A stretch of 64,000 bases of DNA from Lanius collurio (GCA_020086605.1 JACBWW010000018.1:18511052-18575051), one strand, 5' to 3'; counted from the first letter of the stretch, positions 21,880-43,694 are shown. Notes: generated from the letters alone by a model not told the origin. Made by a program: numbers and translations.

Positions 21880-23823
21880 TTAAAAAGCAGCTTTGGTGCC
21901 TAACTCAAATCACATAATTTCTCACATTTCCAGAAACAAATGTTGTGTTAGCCAGCTGTTACAAGCAGCCATGGAGTGCCAGCTCCCAGTAAGAAGTGTA
22001 GGGGTAATATTTACCTGGTTTAGTTTAACAAATGCACATTAAAACCAGACAGAAACATGAAAGCATCTGAAGCTCACATATGAGCCTTTTCCCTTAACCT
22101 ATTTTTCCTGCTATTTTTTCTGAATATTTTCCCTGAGTTACAGGTAAGCTACACAAGGTGTATTTGCTTTCTGCATAAGGACCCTGGTAAATGGGCTCTT
22201 CTGTCTGCTGTGAAGAATTTTTTTCCCCTGCTTTTAAATCTGGCTTCTTAGGAAGTATGAAATGCTCAGCATGGAAACTTCTAACTATGCAGTTGTCCTA
22301 CCTAGATTTCTTTTCTTTTCAATTCAAATACTTGTGCAATGTTTTGTTTTTTTTGCAGAGTGCAAAATGTTTTGACTGCAATAGTTGTCTATGAAATTGA
22401 AGTAGGTACTGCTGCTGCTCTCAATTCATGAAAACACCTTCACCTTTCACTTCCTGAAAGCTTTTAGCCTCTGTTTGAGGTGGTCTAGAAATCGAGACCA
22501 AAGTCACGAACACCAGTTTTGGAGGAAGCAAATGTGCTCAGCAGTATAATCTGGTAAAACACTGCAAGGGAGCCAGTACTGGTTTGCTGTAAGATCTGTC
22601 TCCATAATTTTGACCTTCACTTACACAAAACTCCCACTATTTAAACTCAGAATCTTTATAGTGCTGAGAAAACCTCCAGAAGTGTTTTGCTCTCTGGAGG
22701 CTGCTGGAATATTAACAGATATTACCACTGCACTGCAATTCTTGTAAGATAAACAGAAGGTAAAAGCTGATTTGGCATATTGAAATCTAAGCATGCCCCT
22801 AAGGACAAGCCTAAAAACACCACTCCCTGCAGTGGGCTGAGGTACCAGTTCCTTGATGTTCCATGTTCCACTTGAGTGCAAACTGGACTGAGTCCTTTTC
22901 TTCCACGATGGCAAAAGTTGGTGATTTGGATCACTTGGTGCAACTTTGCAAGAGAAATAGGGGTTGTCAGTAGCTTGGAAAATCTGGATCAAGCAACATT
23001 GTCTCAAGCAACATTGTCTCAAGAGCAACTCGTGTCTCATGATAAGACAGAAGCAGACTGGTTTGATAAATTACTTTATTATTTGGAGGTAATGTGAAAC
23101 TTTTCAAATAGAGGCCTCATAATTATTTACCCACAAGAGCTTTTAGGATACAAAAATGTAGCAGTACTGTTAATTTTTTTTTAGATCATTTAAATGCTAT
23201 TTGGTTTTCCACAGCTTTTGAGATAAGGAGCAAAACTTCATTGTGTCCCAAAACAGACCATCACACCACTGTAATTTAAAGTAAGCTTAAAAGCACCATC
23301 AAGCTTCGTCTTGACAGCCAATTCCTGCTGAAAAAAATAGTCATCCCCGTTCCTGTGACCCTGAGTGCACCTTCCCCCTGCAAACACAGGCACTTACAGA
23401 CCCTTCTGGGAGGCACAGAGGGAGCCACATCAGTTGCCCCTCAGCTATAGCTCCCTGCAGCAGGGTCAAGCCACACCCTGAAAGCTTCTGACTCTGCTCC
23501 CAGTCTTGGAGAGGCAATTCTTTGTCTCAATTTCCCTGTCTCGAACAAGTTTTGCTTCTCACCTACATCACAAAGGCATTAAATACATTCTTAGACATCA
23601 GGTGGAAAGCATTGCTTGCTTACTGAAATGAAACTGCTCCGTTACAAAAAATTAGCAAACCAGTGCTTAAAATAACATTCACTCCATGGAATGTAACACT
23701 TCTGTGAGACAGTAGAAGTTTACACTAAAATAGATCAATGAATACAAACTTTCAACTTTTAAAACAGCAGAGTAACTTTCTCTGCAAGTACTCACAAGGT
23801 TGCTCAAATATAAAAGACCAAAT
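21880..23823. other. intergenic between the convergent MRPL47 and ACTL6A
   Basis: About 2 kb separate the two 3' ends. The stretch holds a 15-bp tandem duplication (22989-23018) and chance open frames. No gene was recognised. Confidence 0.7.
22989..23018 (+). repeat. 15-bp tandem duplication
   Basis: TCAAGCAACATTGTC occurs twice in tandem (22989-23003 and 23004-23018), followed by a partial third copy TCAAG. It lies in the intergenic space between the MRPL47 and ACTL6A 3' ends. Confidence 0.95.
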
Positions 23824-23829
23824 TTTATT
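23824..23829 (-). terminator. ACTL6A: ACTL6A polyadenylation signal (AATAAA), likely
   Basis: The plus strand reads TTTATT, 443 nt past the ACTL6A stop codon on the gene strand. An ATTAAA at 23928-23933 is an alternative closer to the stop. Confidence 0.45.
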
Positions 23830-24271
23830 TTTTAAGAGAAAAATAAGAGCAATTTAAGGCCAAAGTACCAGCAAGGAAGACTAGTATGTGAGTATGTGAA
23901 AGCAGACAAGAAATTAGACAAGAAATATTTAATAAATAAGCACAGGCATTTGCAAGGTTATGCCTCTATCTATTAGCTAACCTGTAAAGCTGTTCCCAGG
24001 AAAAGATACTAGAGAAAATAGACATTTATACAAAATTATAAAAAGCTTGTTACATGAATTATTGCTTTACAAGGGACGTAAACATCCTTTTTCTATTATA
24101 GTACCAATTAGGTCTCTCAAAATTTCTAAGGTTTGTTACAATGGAACTTGAATTATGAAAAAAACCCAATATAAACTTTCTACAAAAAAGAGTCCATCCC
24201 ATTCCTGAGTATGCTAAAGCTATAAAACAGAAGGAGCACCGAGCAGGCAGCAGTTTTCACAGTAAAGAGGT

Positions 24272-32570
<8,299 letters not shown>

Positions 32571-32593
32571 GGCTGCCGCTGGGCCCGGCCCCG

Positions 32594-32967
32594 NNNNNNN
32601 NNNNNNNNNNNNNNNNNNNNNNNNNNNNNNNNNNNNNNNNNNNNNNNNNNNNNNNNNNNNNNNNNNNNNNNNNNNNNNNNNNNNNNNNNNNNNNNNNNNN
32701 NNNNNNNNNNNNNNNNNNNNNNNNNNNNNNNNNNNNNNNNNNNNNNNNNNNNNNNNNNNNNNNNNNNNNNNNNNNNNNNNNNNNNNNNNNNNNNNNNNNN
32801 NNNNNNNNNNNNNNNNNNNNNNNNNNNNNNNNNNNNNNNNNNNNNNNNNNNNNNNNNNNNNNNNNNNNNNNNNNNNNNNNNNNNNNNNNNNNNNNNNNNN
32901 NNNNNNNNNNNNNNNNNNNNNNNNNNNNNNNNNNNNNNNNNNNNNNNNNNNNNNNNNNNNNNNNNNN
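32594..32967. other. assembly gap (374 N)
   Basis: Unknown bases inside the ACTL6A CpG island, 23 nt upstream of the start codon. Open frames drawn across the run are not genes. Confidence 0.99.
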
Positions 32968-33279
32968 AGCGATTCACCTCGTTCGGCCCCGCTCCCCGCC
33001 GGCTCCGGTGTCCGCGGGCCCCGCGCTCCCCGCCCGCTCCTCTCCCCGCCGACCCGGCAACAAAAGCGCCCCGGCCACGCTCCCCGCCCGCGGCGCGGCC
33101 CGATCCGCAGCGCCGCCGCCCGCCCGCCAATGGCAGCGCCGCGCGGGCAGAACCGGCCAATCGCGGCCGGCGGGAGGCGGGGCTTTGCCGCGGGCAGCCA
33201 ATCCTGAGACGGGACGCGGAGGGCGGGCAGTCGAGGGAGCGAAGGGGGGGGCGGTGTGAGGGGAGCGGCGGCGGGAGGC

Positions 33280-33372
33280 GACGGGACGGGACGGGAGGGG
33301 AGAGGAGCGGGACGGGACGGGACGGGACGGGACGGGACGGGACGGGACGGGACGGGACGGGACGGGAGAGGA
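33280..33372. repeat. GACGG pentanucleotide array
   Basis: Eleven perfect tandem GACGG copies occupy 33311-33365, flanked by interrupted copies from about 33280 and to about 33372. Its position at the CpG-island edge makes length polymorphism and assembly error likely. Confidence 0.95.
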
Positions 33373-33400
33373 GCGGGGCAGGTGAGGTGGGCACCGTGAG

Positions 33401-33865
33401 AGGAATCACAGAATGGTTCAGACTGGAAGGGACCACAGTGGATCATCCACTTCCCAGCTCCAGCAGGGTCATCCCAGAGCACGTGGAACAGGATTGCGTC
33501 CACCCGGTTCTGGGGTATCTCCACTGAGGGCGACTCCACATCTCCTCTGGGCGGTCTGTTCCAGTGTGCGGTCACTGCACAGGAAAGCTCTTTGTCATGT
33601 TCAGGTGGAACTTCTTGTGCTTCAGTTTCTTCCTGTTGCCTCTTGTTCTATTGCTCGGCACCACCAGCAGGGCCTCTGACACCTCCCTGCAGACATGTGT
33701 ACACATTATCGAGGTCACCCCTTCCCGAGACTGGACAAGCTCTGCTCCCTCAGCCTTTGCTCGTGAAGTGTTCCACTCCCTTACCTCGTTGCCCTACGCT
33801 GGACCGGCTGCAGGAGCTCCGTGTCCTCTTGTAGTGAGGAGCCCAGAACTGGACACAGGGAAGGC
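33401..33865 (-). mobile_element. CR1 LINE fragment, antisense
   Basis: The fragment starts with AATCACAGAATGGTTCAG, the reverse complement of a CR1 3' end. It continues with CR1-like phrases: TGTTCCAGTG, GTGGAACTTCTTGTGCTTCA, CTGTTGCCTCTTGTTCTATTG, and GAGCCCAGAACTGGACACAG near 33840-33860. It is therefore a minus-strand copy of roughly 460 bp, inserted directly after the ACTL6A promoter array. Confidence 0.85.
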
Positions 33866-34024
33866 TGCTGGGTTTGCTGGAGTGGGGAGAGGTGGCCTGT
33901 GAATCCTAAGGGCTCGCAGGGTGAGCTTGCTGCCACACGAGGACTGGGATGACACGAGAGCATCGGGACTGTGGAAAGGAGCTGCTGCAACTGGGCCCTC
34001 CCCAAGTCCTACCTGAGACAAGGC

Positions 34025-34150
34025 TGTAACCAGGTGGGATCAGGCTCTGCTCCTGGGCAGCCAGCGACAGGACAAGAGGATATGGTCTCCAACTGCCAAG
34101 CACAGGTTGGACTCCATCTCTGAGATCGAACTGATTCTGTGATTCCCCTG
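34025..34150 (+). mobile_element. CR1 LINE fragment, sense, internally deleted
   Basis: CCAGGTGGGATCAGGCTCTG, GGGCAGCCAGCGACAGGACA and AGAGGATATGGTCTCCAACT follow the CR1 3' region. The copy then jumps to GGTTGGACTCCATCTCTGAG and ATTCTGTGATTC, the very 3' end. The middle part present in the other copies is missing. Its orientation is opposite to the fragment just before it. Confidence 0.7.
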
Positions 34151-37100
34151 CTGCTGTCACTGTTCTGTTGGACTCTTTCACTGAGAATAAAAAGCTTTTG
34201 AAGCCTATCTTGATACCCTTGCCTCGTGTTGTTCCTTTGTTGCTCGGGGCAGAGAGCCCTTGGTCGCCGAGGCTGGTGTGTCTGCAGAGCTGGGCAGTTC
34301 AGCTGCCAGTTTTACAGCTGAACTTGTAGTTAGGATTTCACATCACCTTGTTTGGTGTTGGAGTGCTCAGCCAGACCTGGTGTTCAGCCAGAACAGGGAG
34401 AGATGGGTAACTATAAAGCTGTAGGAATTAAAGAAAATGAAAGAAAGACCTCAGGCATAACCAGCAGTTAGCATTGGAGAAGACTAAAATTTTAAGGGGA
34501 GAACAGGGGAATTGGCTTAAAGGGCAAGTGTTCCTGAGGTGGAACTTTTTGAATTTCTATATGAGGTGGGTTTTTTTGCAGGGGAAGGAAAGCTGTGTGA
34601 TCTTTTAAAGTTTACATAAGATATGTAGGGTTTTTTTGTAATACTGCAGCAAGGGTCTTCAAGTGATTAGATTTAGCCTGCTTAAGAGAATATTTTATTT
34701 ATTACATTTATGTTTGACTGTAAAGTTTTGGATAGAGTAATGAGCAATCTTAGTAGCACCTAATTATTGGACTATAAATTATAAAAAGAAGTGTTTCTTG
34801 TATTTTCACCATAAAACAAAAACTAGTGGTGTGAGCTCGCTTAATCTTATTTGTATAGGGAGTTCGGAACTTCCTACAAAATGTGAGGTTTTTTTCTAAG
34901 TTGTGACTTAAGCTTCAGTTATACCTCCCTACTTACACTGAATTTAATCAGGGAGGTAAAGAGAGGGATAAAACTGACATTTGTTGTACCAAGTAGTTTT
35001 GTTCTGGAAGCTGAATAAATAAACTTTGTTAAGATGTTGAGAATCGAACTAATCACTACAAATCCCAGCAAACTTTTAGCTGGTGAAGGGGAAGAGCACC
35101 CTAGATTGTGTATTTGTATTGCAGCTCCCAAGATGCTGCAGTTAACATTGGGCCAGTGAACAGCAATCCCCCTTTAAAGGGGAGGGTGTCAAAACATAGG
35201 AAAAGTAGTAAAATCCACCAGTTCCAAGGGGCAACCAGTTGAGTGGGTTTTTTTAAGCACAGTTATGGCAGTACAAGGAGGAGATTTGATTTACTAACTC
35301 TCAAGGGCAGGGAACTTAATTTGACACACAATCTGAGTCTCTGTTTCTTTAAGGAGCAAACTTCATAATTTTATCATCCAATTAAGGAATTCTTGTTATG
35401 AGTTATAGTACAATAAAACTACAACATATAAATGCTAGCATTAGAAAGATAAATCCTGCTGTTTCATTAACAATACATCATAAAGTCAGTGCATCTTCAT
35501 TTTGTGTTATGAAATATTTTCAAGTCAGTACATTACCATGATTTCCAGTATGTGGCACTAATACTCAAGGCAGTGTTCTTTGAGGAGGAGGAATTAATTG
35601 TAGATGGCAAAAGCGGTTCAGAAAATTTGGAATTACCACGCCAGAGGTTCTTCATTTATCTCCTTCATGTACTTTATTTTGCAGTGATGATTCATTATAT
35701 TTGTGTGATAAGTGACACTTTAAGCCAGGTCCTGCTCTCTGTACAACAGCTGCTTTTGACTGATCTGTAAGACAGAAACCAACACAGCATTCTGCTGCTT
35801 TAGTTTCTTCAATATTTCTTCAACACAGCAACATGCCCTGGAAATCATGTTGATATCTAGAAGCCTCAGGATTTGATAATCATCAGGAAACAAAGCCAAA
35901 TCCATGCAATTCACAAGAAACTTGGAGTATAAGGGGGAGGAAATATAGACTGGCAGCTCTCTAGGTCTGAGTTTTGTCTTCCTTGTACTCTTCCAGGTGT
36001 TTATATCAGTGGAGAGTGTGCAGAGCATCACTACTGTGGTTTGACAAGGTTTTGCAGTGACTTTGCTTTGGAGCAGGTGGATGACCCTACACTGTTTGAT
36101 GGCCAAGAGGAATAGTTGCAAATTTCAGATTATTTCAGTGAACTCCTGTACATCATCTTGTGTTTGCATAAGAACAGGAGAAATGTATAATCTTGCTCCC
36201 ACTTTCCATAATGAACCCAAACATTTGGGTTTTTTTTAAGAACTTTTGCTTACTTTCATCAGAAGCAAGAATTATAGAATCAAAGTAGATAGAAAAAATT
36301 AATGTATTTTATCTAGGTTTCCATATTGGTACAAGTGGCCATAATATCTTGGCAGAAGTTGTGTTGCAGATACAACACAATCCATGTGTTTTTCATGGGA
36401 ATATCACATCCTGATTTACTGCGTGTGACATTGCATAGAGTAACTCTAGAGGCAGACACTGGCATAAATTGTCCACAGAAATAAAGAGAAGAATCATTTA
36501 AAAGTGAGGCATGAACCAAGACATCAAATGATGGTGCTTACTCATAAGCAGAAATTAATTCCATCAGTGATAATCTGGAGAAACAGAAGTTTCCTAATTA
36601 TTGTTTTGGGATTTTTGAAACTTCATTGTTTCAAGCAAATGCATTCACATTTTTGAACATAAAGCAATGTAGAAAGTGTCCTGGGGTGACAGGACATTTT
36701 CATGCTTTATATAATATATATATAATGTCTATGTCAAGCCAAAACTGAACAGAATGACTTTTTTTCCTCAACAAGCTGCACTTCCCCATGGGGTGGCTGA
36801 TGGCCTGTTGCTTTTGAGCTGTGCCATACAACTGCCAGCCAGTCTCCCAGACTGCAGTGCCAGCAGACTGGCTGTGACAATGGCTTATTCATAATGTCTG
36901 GGTTCCTCCTTGTTTCTTGATTGCAAAATGCATCTTAAAGGTTCTAGTTTTCCTATTTTCTGATGTGGTCTTAAATGCTTATGTGACCTAAGAAAGCATC
37001 TGTAGATGAAAAAGGAAAATAATCATTAATATTCATTCACTCAAGAACTTTGTGTGACCTCTCAGCTTTCCACTTTCTTTGCTAAAGTACTTGGGTGCTT

Positions 37101-40100
37101 TATTTAATTTAAATACTTCTCTTCCTCACAGGGATGCTGAGTATAAATGTGCTATCATTCTCCTTCTGCAGAAAATGAGCAAGAACAGGAATTAAATGCT
37201 GAGCATCACTAAGGGGCCTCATCATTGCCACAAAGACTTTTAGGTTCTTATCTCAGACTGAAGTCCAAGCACTGAATTGTTTCATATAAAATGTACTAAA
37301 CACAGACATCTTAAACCTGGATAACCACTGCTGTTTGGTCTTAGCAATTGAAAATACTGAGGAAAGGAGATGTGTCTGAAATCCCTCTGTGACTCCAGCA
37401 AGGCAGTCCTGAGGTTTTATGTTCCAGAATCTTCTTTTGAAGCTGGTGTGTTTAACTAGTCTGTCTGCAGAAGACCCATGACTCACTCTTATTGTAGAAC
37501 ATGACTGAAGGAAGAGATGATGGTGCTTGCTGTTAATAGACAGTCAACTCTCCCTCACCAGTGGATGGCCTGACTAGGTTTCAGAGAGCATGCTGAGATT
37601 CCGTCTGACTGGCTGGAATAATAGTGACTAGGATATGCTGGAGAATAGGGGAAAAAAACCCCATGTAATAATAGAACCACTTTGTAGTTCTGTACTGTAA
37701 GTGGTTCCTGTGAAACTGAATTAGAGGCCTCCAGACCCTTTCATTGTTTAGATCAGGCAGAGTAAGGAATCACAGAGCTGGATTTGATCAGCAATCTACA
37801 GCAGTACTTGGAACTGGTTCTGAGGTAATTGGTCTTCTGGGCTGAGCTGGCCCTGGCCAGAACTGAAGTGTGCCTGTATTGGCCTTCTCAAATGAGTCTC
37901 TTGTGCACATATGTCTCACTTGGCTCAGATCTGGCAGAACTCACTGTTTCAGGCTTAGTGCTTGGTCTGTAGTCGCTTTCGATTCTTGCAGGGCTTATTT
38001 GCTTGGCAGCTGGACCAACCCTGACCTGGCTCAGTACCTCTCATCTGCAGAAACAAAGCTCCTTACAGCTGGGAACCAGCTTAGCCTGACAAACAGAAGA
38101 TCTTTGTGTCAGCTGAGCCTTGCCATTAATGAGGGCATTGATCCCCTGCGCTTCCCAGCGTGACGTTGGGAATTTGGTTATGAAAGCTGAGCAGGTAGCA
38201 TGGAGCACTGCTCTTCTTGGTCAGAGCTGTAAGGGTGTGCTCACCACTGATCTTACACACCTAGTGACACGTTTTGTGTCACCTGTTTGGAACTCTGTCA
38301 GGCGTGGGACTTTGGTTTACTGTAGAAAGCTGTTTCACTTGGCATCAGGAAATGTTTGTTGTGCAGGGGAGGTTTGGATGTAACCACATGTGTCCTGTGT
38401 GACATTTGCTCTGTCACCAGGAGAGGGCACAGGCAAAGCAGGGGCAGAGACACTGGCAATCCACATAGTGCTGCAGGGTCTGAGGGACAAGTGAGAGCAG
38501 CATTATTTCTGCTGACCTTCAAATCCAAAGTATTCACTTGGGGGTTTTTAATTTATGTATTACTGTATCACCAAATATATATATATATATAGTTATAAAC
38601 TTAATTATTAAACAGTTGGGAGGAAAAACAACAGTGTATCTGCTGGATGGGCATGTTTGCAAAGAGATTGTCGCTTCTTTCCTGAATTCATTCAGGTCGT
38701 TACTGTGACAAGTAGGTACTTTGTCATCCAAAATGAGCATGTAGAGAAATGCAATTGCATTGTAGCTAGAAGTCTGATGAGAAAATGGTTTGTTTCTATT
38801 GAGGAATTACCAATTTATAGAGGGAAGCTTAGGATTGCAGTGCTTTATCTGAATATTTATTCACAAAAGAACTGTGTCGTGGGGCAGTCATGCTAGAGCT
38901 GTTCAAAAGTGTCAGCTATTGAGTTACAGCATCAGCACACATCTGTATTAATATGCTCCATTTTAAAAAGTATTGGAATGGTATATGTAAGATCTTTGCA
39001 TTATTTGATGTTTATTATTTGATGGTTATTTGAAACTGCTTTAACAGGTAAGTTCATGGCACCTTTTATAACTAGTGTAAGAATTCTAACTTCTATGTCA
39101 CATGTACATTTTTAGCCCCCTTTTCTTCTGCTCATGTGGTTATCTTAGAGACTGATTCTTCTCTCTCACCACACTGACAGTCTTTTATTTCAGTACAGCA
39201 AAATCGTGTGCATCAGGCCCAAGACATCTTCCTTGCAAGTGAAATGGAGAGGAATGAGTGTTTCCAAGAGTTATCAGGAAAAATGTGGTACAGTGAAGAA
39301 CCTGATCAGAACTGTTGCTGGTGGATTTTCCTTGAGTCCTGGTATGTCAGCTTACATGTGTGGGTAGTCTTCATTGTTTACTCCTACATATGAGAATTTG
39401 GTGTGGTGTAGAGAATCCTGGCTAGGAGGGTGGCCAAGGATGTTCTTTCTCACAGGGCATAAACAGCATATAAGAGCACCACTCCATGAAAATCTTGGTA
39501 TTTTGTATTTATTAATTGCTTGAACTGTACTTGATTTCTTTGAGCAATCAAGAAAAATAGAGATAGAAAGCTATCTAGCACTGTGGGATGCTTATGGTAG
39601 GGAGAACAGGTGTGAGCAAGTCTTAGGTATTTTTAAATCAGGGTTTTTAAGAAACTGGGCTCATGCTACCTTTTTGATCACTTCCACAGATGATAAGGTT
39701 GCAGCATAAGCTGTATTATATTAGCTGGCAACAGTTCATCCATGTAGAACACAGACTGTATGAGTATTTTTATCCTAGTAAAAGCTTTGATCAGAATTTT
39801 TTCCTTTTTTGAGGCACACAAAAGAATCTGAACATGAAACACAAGTGGAGGAAGCCAGGCCTTTCAAGCTGTATTTCCCAGAAACTGCTGCTATTTCAAT
39901 GGCTTGTTTAGATCTGCCCTAATCAAAGCTGCAGACATGGTTTCTCTATGTGTGTATGAGCTCTTCAGTGCTCGCCAGTGCCAGCACAGGGAGAGCCAGT
40001 CCTGGACACCTCAGATCTGTTGCTTACTACGAGTTGTAGTCCAAGCTGTGAGGATCCCAAGGCTGCAGCACCTCCCAGGACTGTGGTTTGGTTGGCAGGG

Positions 40101-43100
40101 TGGCTGCTGGACAATCTGAACCAGCAGCCCTGAGAGTGAGTCAGCAGAGAGTGCAGGTATTCCCCATTACAGTGGTTGTCACTCACTGGAGTATTTTAGC
40201 ACAGGGTTTATAGGGTCAGCAGAGGTGGGTCTGAGTTGCTAAGGTGCTGGATGGCAAATGCAGGAATGGGAAAAAATATGGAGTGAGAGAATGAATTCCT
40301 GGGTTTGGATGCCTCTGTGTTAAAATGCAGACTGTGTCTATGAATTTGATTGAGGTGGGGTAGTAAAGGATACTACTTTACAGCAGTGTGTTCCTGTTCA
40401 ATGTTTGTATTTTCTGAATGTTAGTACTTTCTATTCCTTAGTTTATCTCACTGAATTTCCCTGTAATAATGTTCTCAGATAAACCTAAATTGTGGGAAAG
40501 ACAGAGAATGCTAAAAGGCTGTAATTTCTCCTCCTAAGGAATGTTATCTTTCAGCATGAACACCCTTGACATCAGCTGGTCTTGCTGCAATATTGCTAAT
40601 GGAGAAGTGCAAGGACTCTAATAATGGGTTTGGCATCATCTGGCGAGGGACATGTTTGTCCTCTAGAAGGACAGAGAAGGAAAAAGAATATATTGTCCTT
40701 ACTCAACAGAGTATTGTTCAGAATCATATTCATAGTCTGGGAAACAAAAATCATCATTTTCCCCTTTGATGTTTATGCAATGTGGCAGTGTAAGGGCCTT
40801 TGGAGAGATAATATGTTCTGATAGGTTTGAGATTTTTCTGTAACTCTGTGGCATGAAGGGCATCAGGCCTGAGCTCATTTTTTTCCAGCTAAAATCCAAA
40901 TTGAACTAGACACACCTATGAGAAAAGACAGAATTTGGAAAGTATGGAGAAGGTGTGATTTTCCTTTACGCCAGGTGGCTACAGGTGTGTTTAAATGAAT
41001 GGATACTGCAACAGGATACATTTGACAAGCATTTAAATGCTTGAGCCAGAAAAATGCTAAAGACTTTTAATTCCCACTCACTTGAGTGAGCTGATCCTTT
41101 TCTGGGATGAATCACTTAAAATCAGTAATAATTTACTTACTGAGTGATTCCTGTCTCCAGCCTTTTTTAACATACTGATAAATTTAAAATTTAATTTGAT
41201 AATGTGTTGACAAATTATACCAGTGTGTAAAAAGGATCCTTTAAGGATTGGCAGCCCTATTTTTCTTTGTGCCTCTTCCTAAGACTCCATTAAAAACTTT
41301 CTTTCCTGACTGCAACTCTGCACCAGTGTCTGCCCCTTCTTCTCACTCATTGACTGGATTTGTCCCTGTTGTGCTGCCCAGAACAGTCACAAGTCAATCT
41401 CACATGCTCAGACAAAGGCAAGTTGACAAGCCTGGATATGATATACAAATAAGAAGGTTTTGTTAAGACCACAAAATACAGAAATCTCTGTGCAATCTGT
41501 ATTGCAAAAACACACAAAGTTTTTGTATATTTCAGTACTTTTTGGCTTTACATCTACTAGCATTTCATAGAAAGTATTTCCATGACAGACCATATTTGTA
41601 CTTACAAAAACAACTTTGGGAACACCAATGGTGAGGGTTTTGTTTAGTTTCAGTAATGAGCAGAAGGTTGGTAGAAAGTTTGTAGTTGGATCTAAATTTC
41701 TGCAAAGAGTAGTTGTAAAAAAAAGTGAGAAGCTTAGGTTTGTACCATTTGGACCATCAGAGAGAAGATTTATGGGAACACAGAGCTCTCATTAGCCATA
41801 TACAAATTGCTAAACTTTGCTTTCTGTGGTTTCTAAACACAAAGTAGTGCTCATCCTCCTGTCAGGAAAAGGATGTAATATCAGAGGCAATGTTATACTG
41901 AGATTTTGCTTTGCTAGACCAAGATATTTGTCAATTATAACCCAGCAGAACATTTGCTAGTATGATGTTGCCAGAGTTTAAATAATTAAAAATGAGTTAT
42001 CTTCAGCAAATAAATAAAGTACACCTAATGGAGCATTATGGAGTATCATTACTTCTTTGGTCATAAAACTCAGTCATTACCAATGGCTCATTCAGGCTTT
42101 TTGGAAAATTGTCATGATACAAGTGTAGCACCTTCCTCCAGATTGCAATGGAGCAGTAGATTTGGAAAATAATAAAAATCTGAATTTCAAAGAGTGCTAA
42201 CTTTTACTCCAAAAAGCTGTAACTAACTGAATTTAGGCAGCTGGGTACAGAAATATCCTAGTGGAAGCTGCTGGTTACTTTTATTTCAAGTTTGGAGTGG
42301 AGCAGAGTTCAAATACATCTAATGTGTTTTCATCAGTTCAACAGAAAACTCAGTTGTCATGGTAGAGCCATTTCCATCCAACTTTTACATAATAGCTAAG
42401 TGGCTAAAGCAGCCACCTCACCTCACTTCACCTTGCTTCTTTAGTTCTTATTTCAGAGAATTGTGCCCTTTCCTTTAGGTTATAAAATTATCTGAGTGCT
42501 AATGCTCTCCAGTGTGCTCTTTGAAAGTTGTTTTTTGTGCATTTAGGAATTCAGAAATCCTGAGGTCTAAAGAAGAGTGAGGAAAAGTATGCCTGGATTG
42601 TAATTGGTAACATATGCAAGCAGGGGTGAAAGATGCTTTTCTTGGGTTTTGTACCCCGAATTCCTTCCATTTTACTGAATTGTGGAGTGGTGCTAAAGAA
42701 CCTCAAAGCTAATTTCTTTTCTCTTACTTGTGCTTTTTTCAATCTAATTGTGGAAGAATTGACCACACCCAAATTAATTTTGCTCTGTGACAGACAGATC
42801 ATAGTGTGGTCAAATTCACTGTGATCGTTCTGTGCAAAAATAGCAAAATGCTTTTTATTTTGTCCACTAGTGTTTGGCTAGAGCCACATCTTGTTTAGGC
42901 ATGATTATCAGTAACACTAAATACAACTGCTAATGTGTTTAATTACATAAACATGAGAACTCTTGTACAATTTGTACAAATGAATTGTTAGGGAAAAATG
43001 AGGGTATGAGAAAATGTGAATAAATATAATAATAGGTAACTTAATGTAGCAACAAATAAGGTGAAAAGGAATAATGAAAAATACATCCACTCTTGTCTGA

Positions 43101-43694
43101 ATAGGACTGTGAGCTCTTTCAATGGGAAATTTTAACAGAATTGGAAAAAAAAAAGAGAATAAACCCAGTGTCTGAATTATTAAAATAATCAAATCCCAAT
43201 TTGCTTCAATTAAAAACTTAGAGATGCTCCCAATGCTTTGATTAAGAAAAAAATCAGAAAGTTTCTTATTCACCTCAGCAGGCAGCTCTGCAAAATGGAA
43301 GGTCCCTGTGCTCCTCTGAAGCCATTTAATGCATATGTGAGCATGGATTCCCAGAACTATCTATAATGCATATAGTGCTTTCTGCTCTCAGTGGCTTTTT
43401 TTCCCACTCTCTTTACGTCATTTGCCATTTGTGAGGGTTGCCAGGGTAATGACCAATCATCCCTGGAGAGATGCCTGCTAGTAAGGACAACATAGGCTTT
43501 CTCTTTTTTGGTATTCTGCAGTATGTATTTGAGAGCTATTCTAGCATCAAGATTGCAGAACTTCTGTTTAGTTAGCAGGGAGGGAAAGTTTACAGAGTAT
43601 GAAATAACAGCTTACAACTACTGAGGTAAGTGAGGATTTTTCTGTTTTATTAACTGTTCTGTCTGGATTTATTCAAAACACTGAGCATAATTAC

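Noticed and set aside
36677..36696. TGTCCTG / CAGGACA palindrome that could be the start of an endogenous retroviral LTR
   Set aside because: No matching LTR end, target-site duplication, poly(A) signal arrangement or internal coding region was seen nearby.
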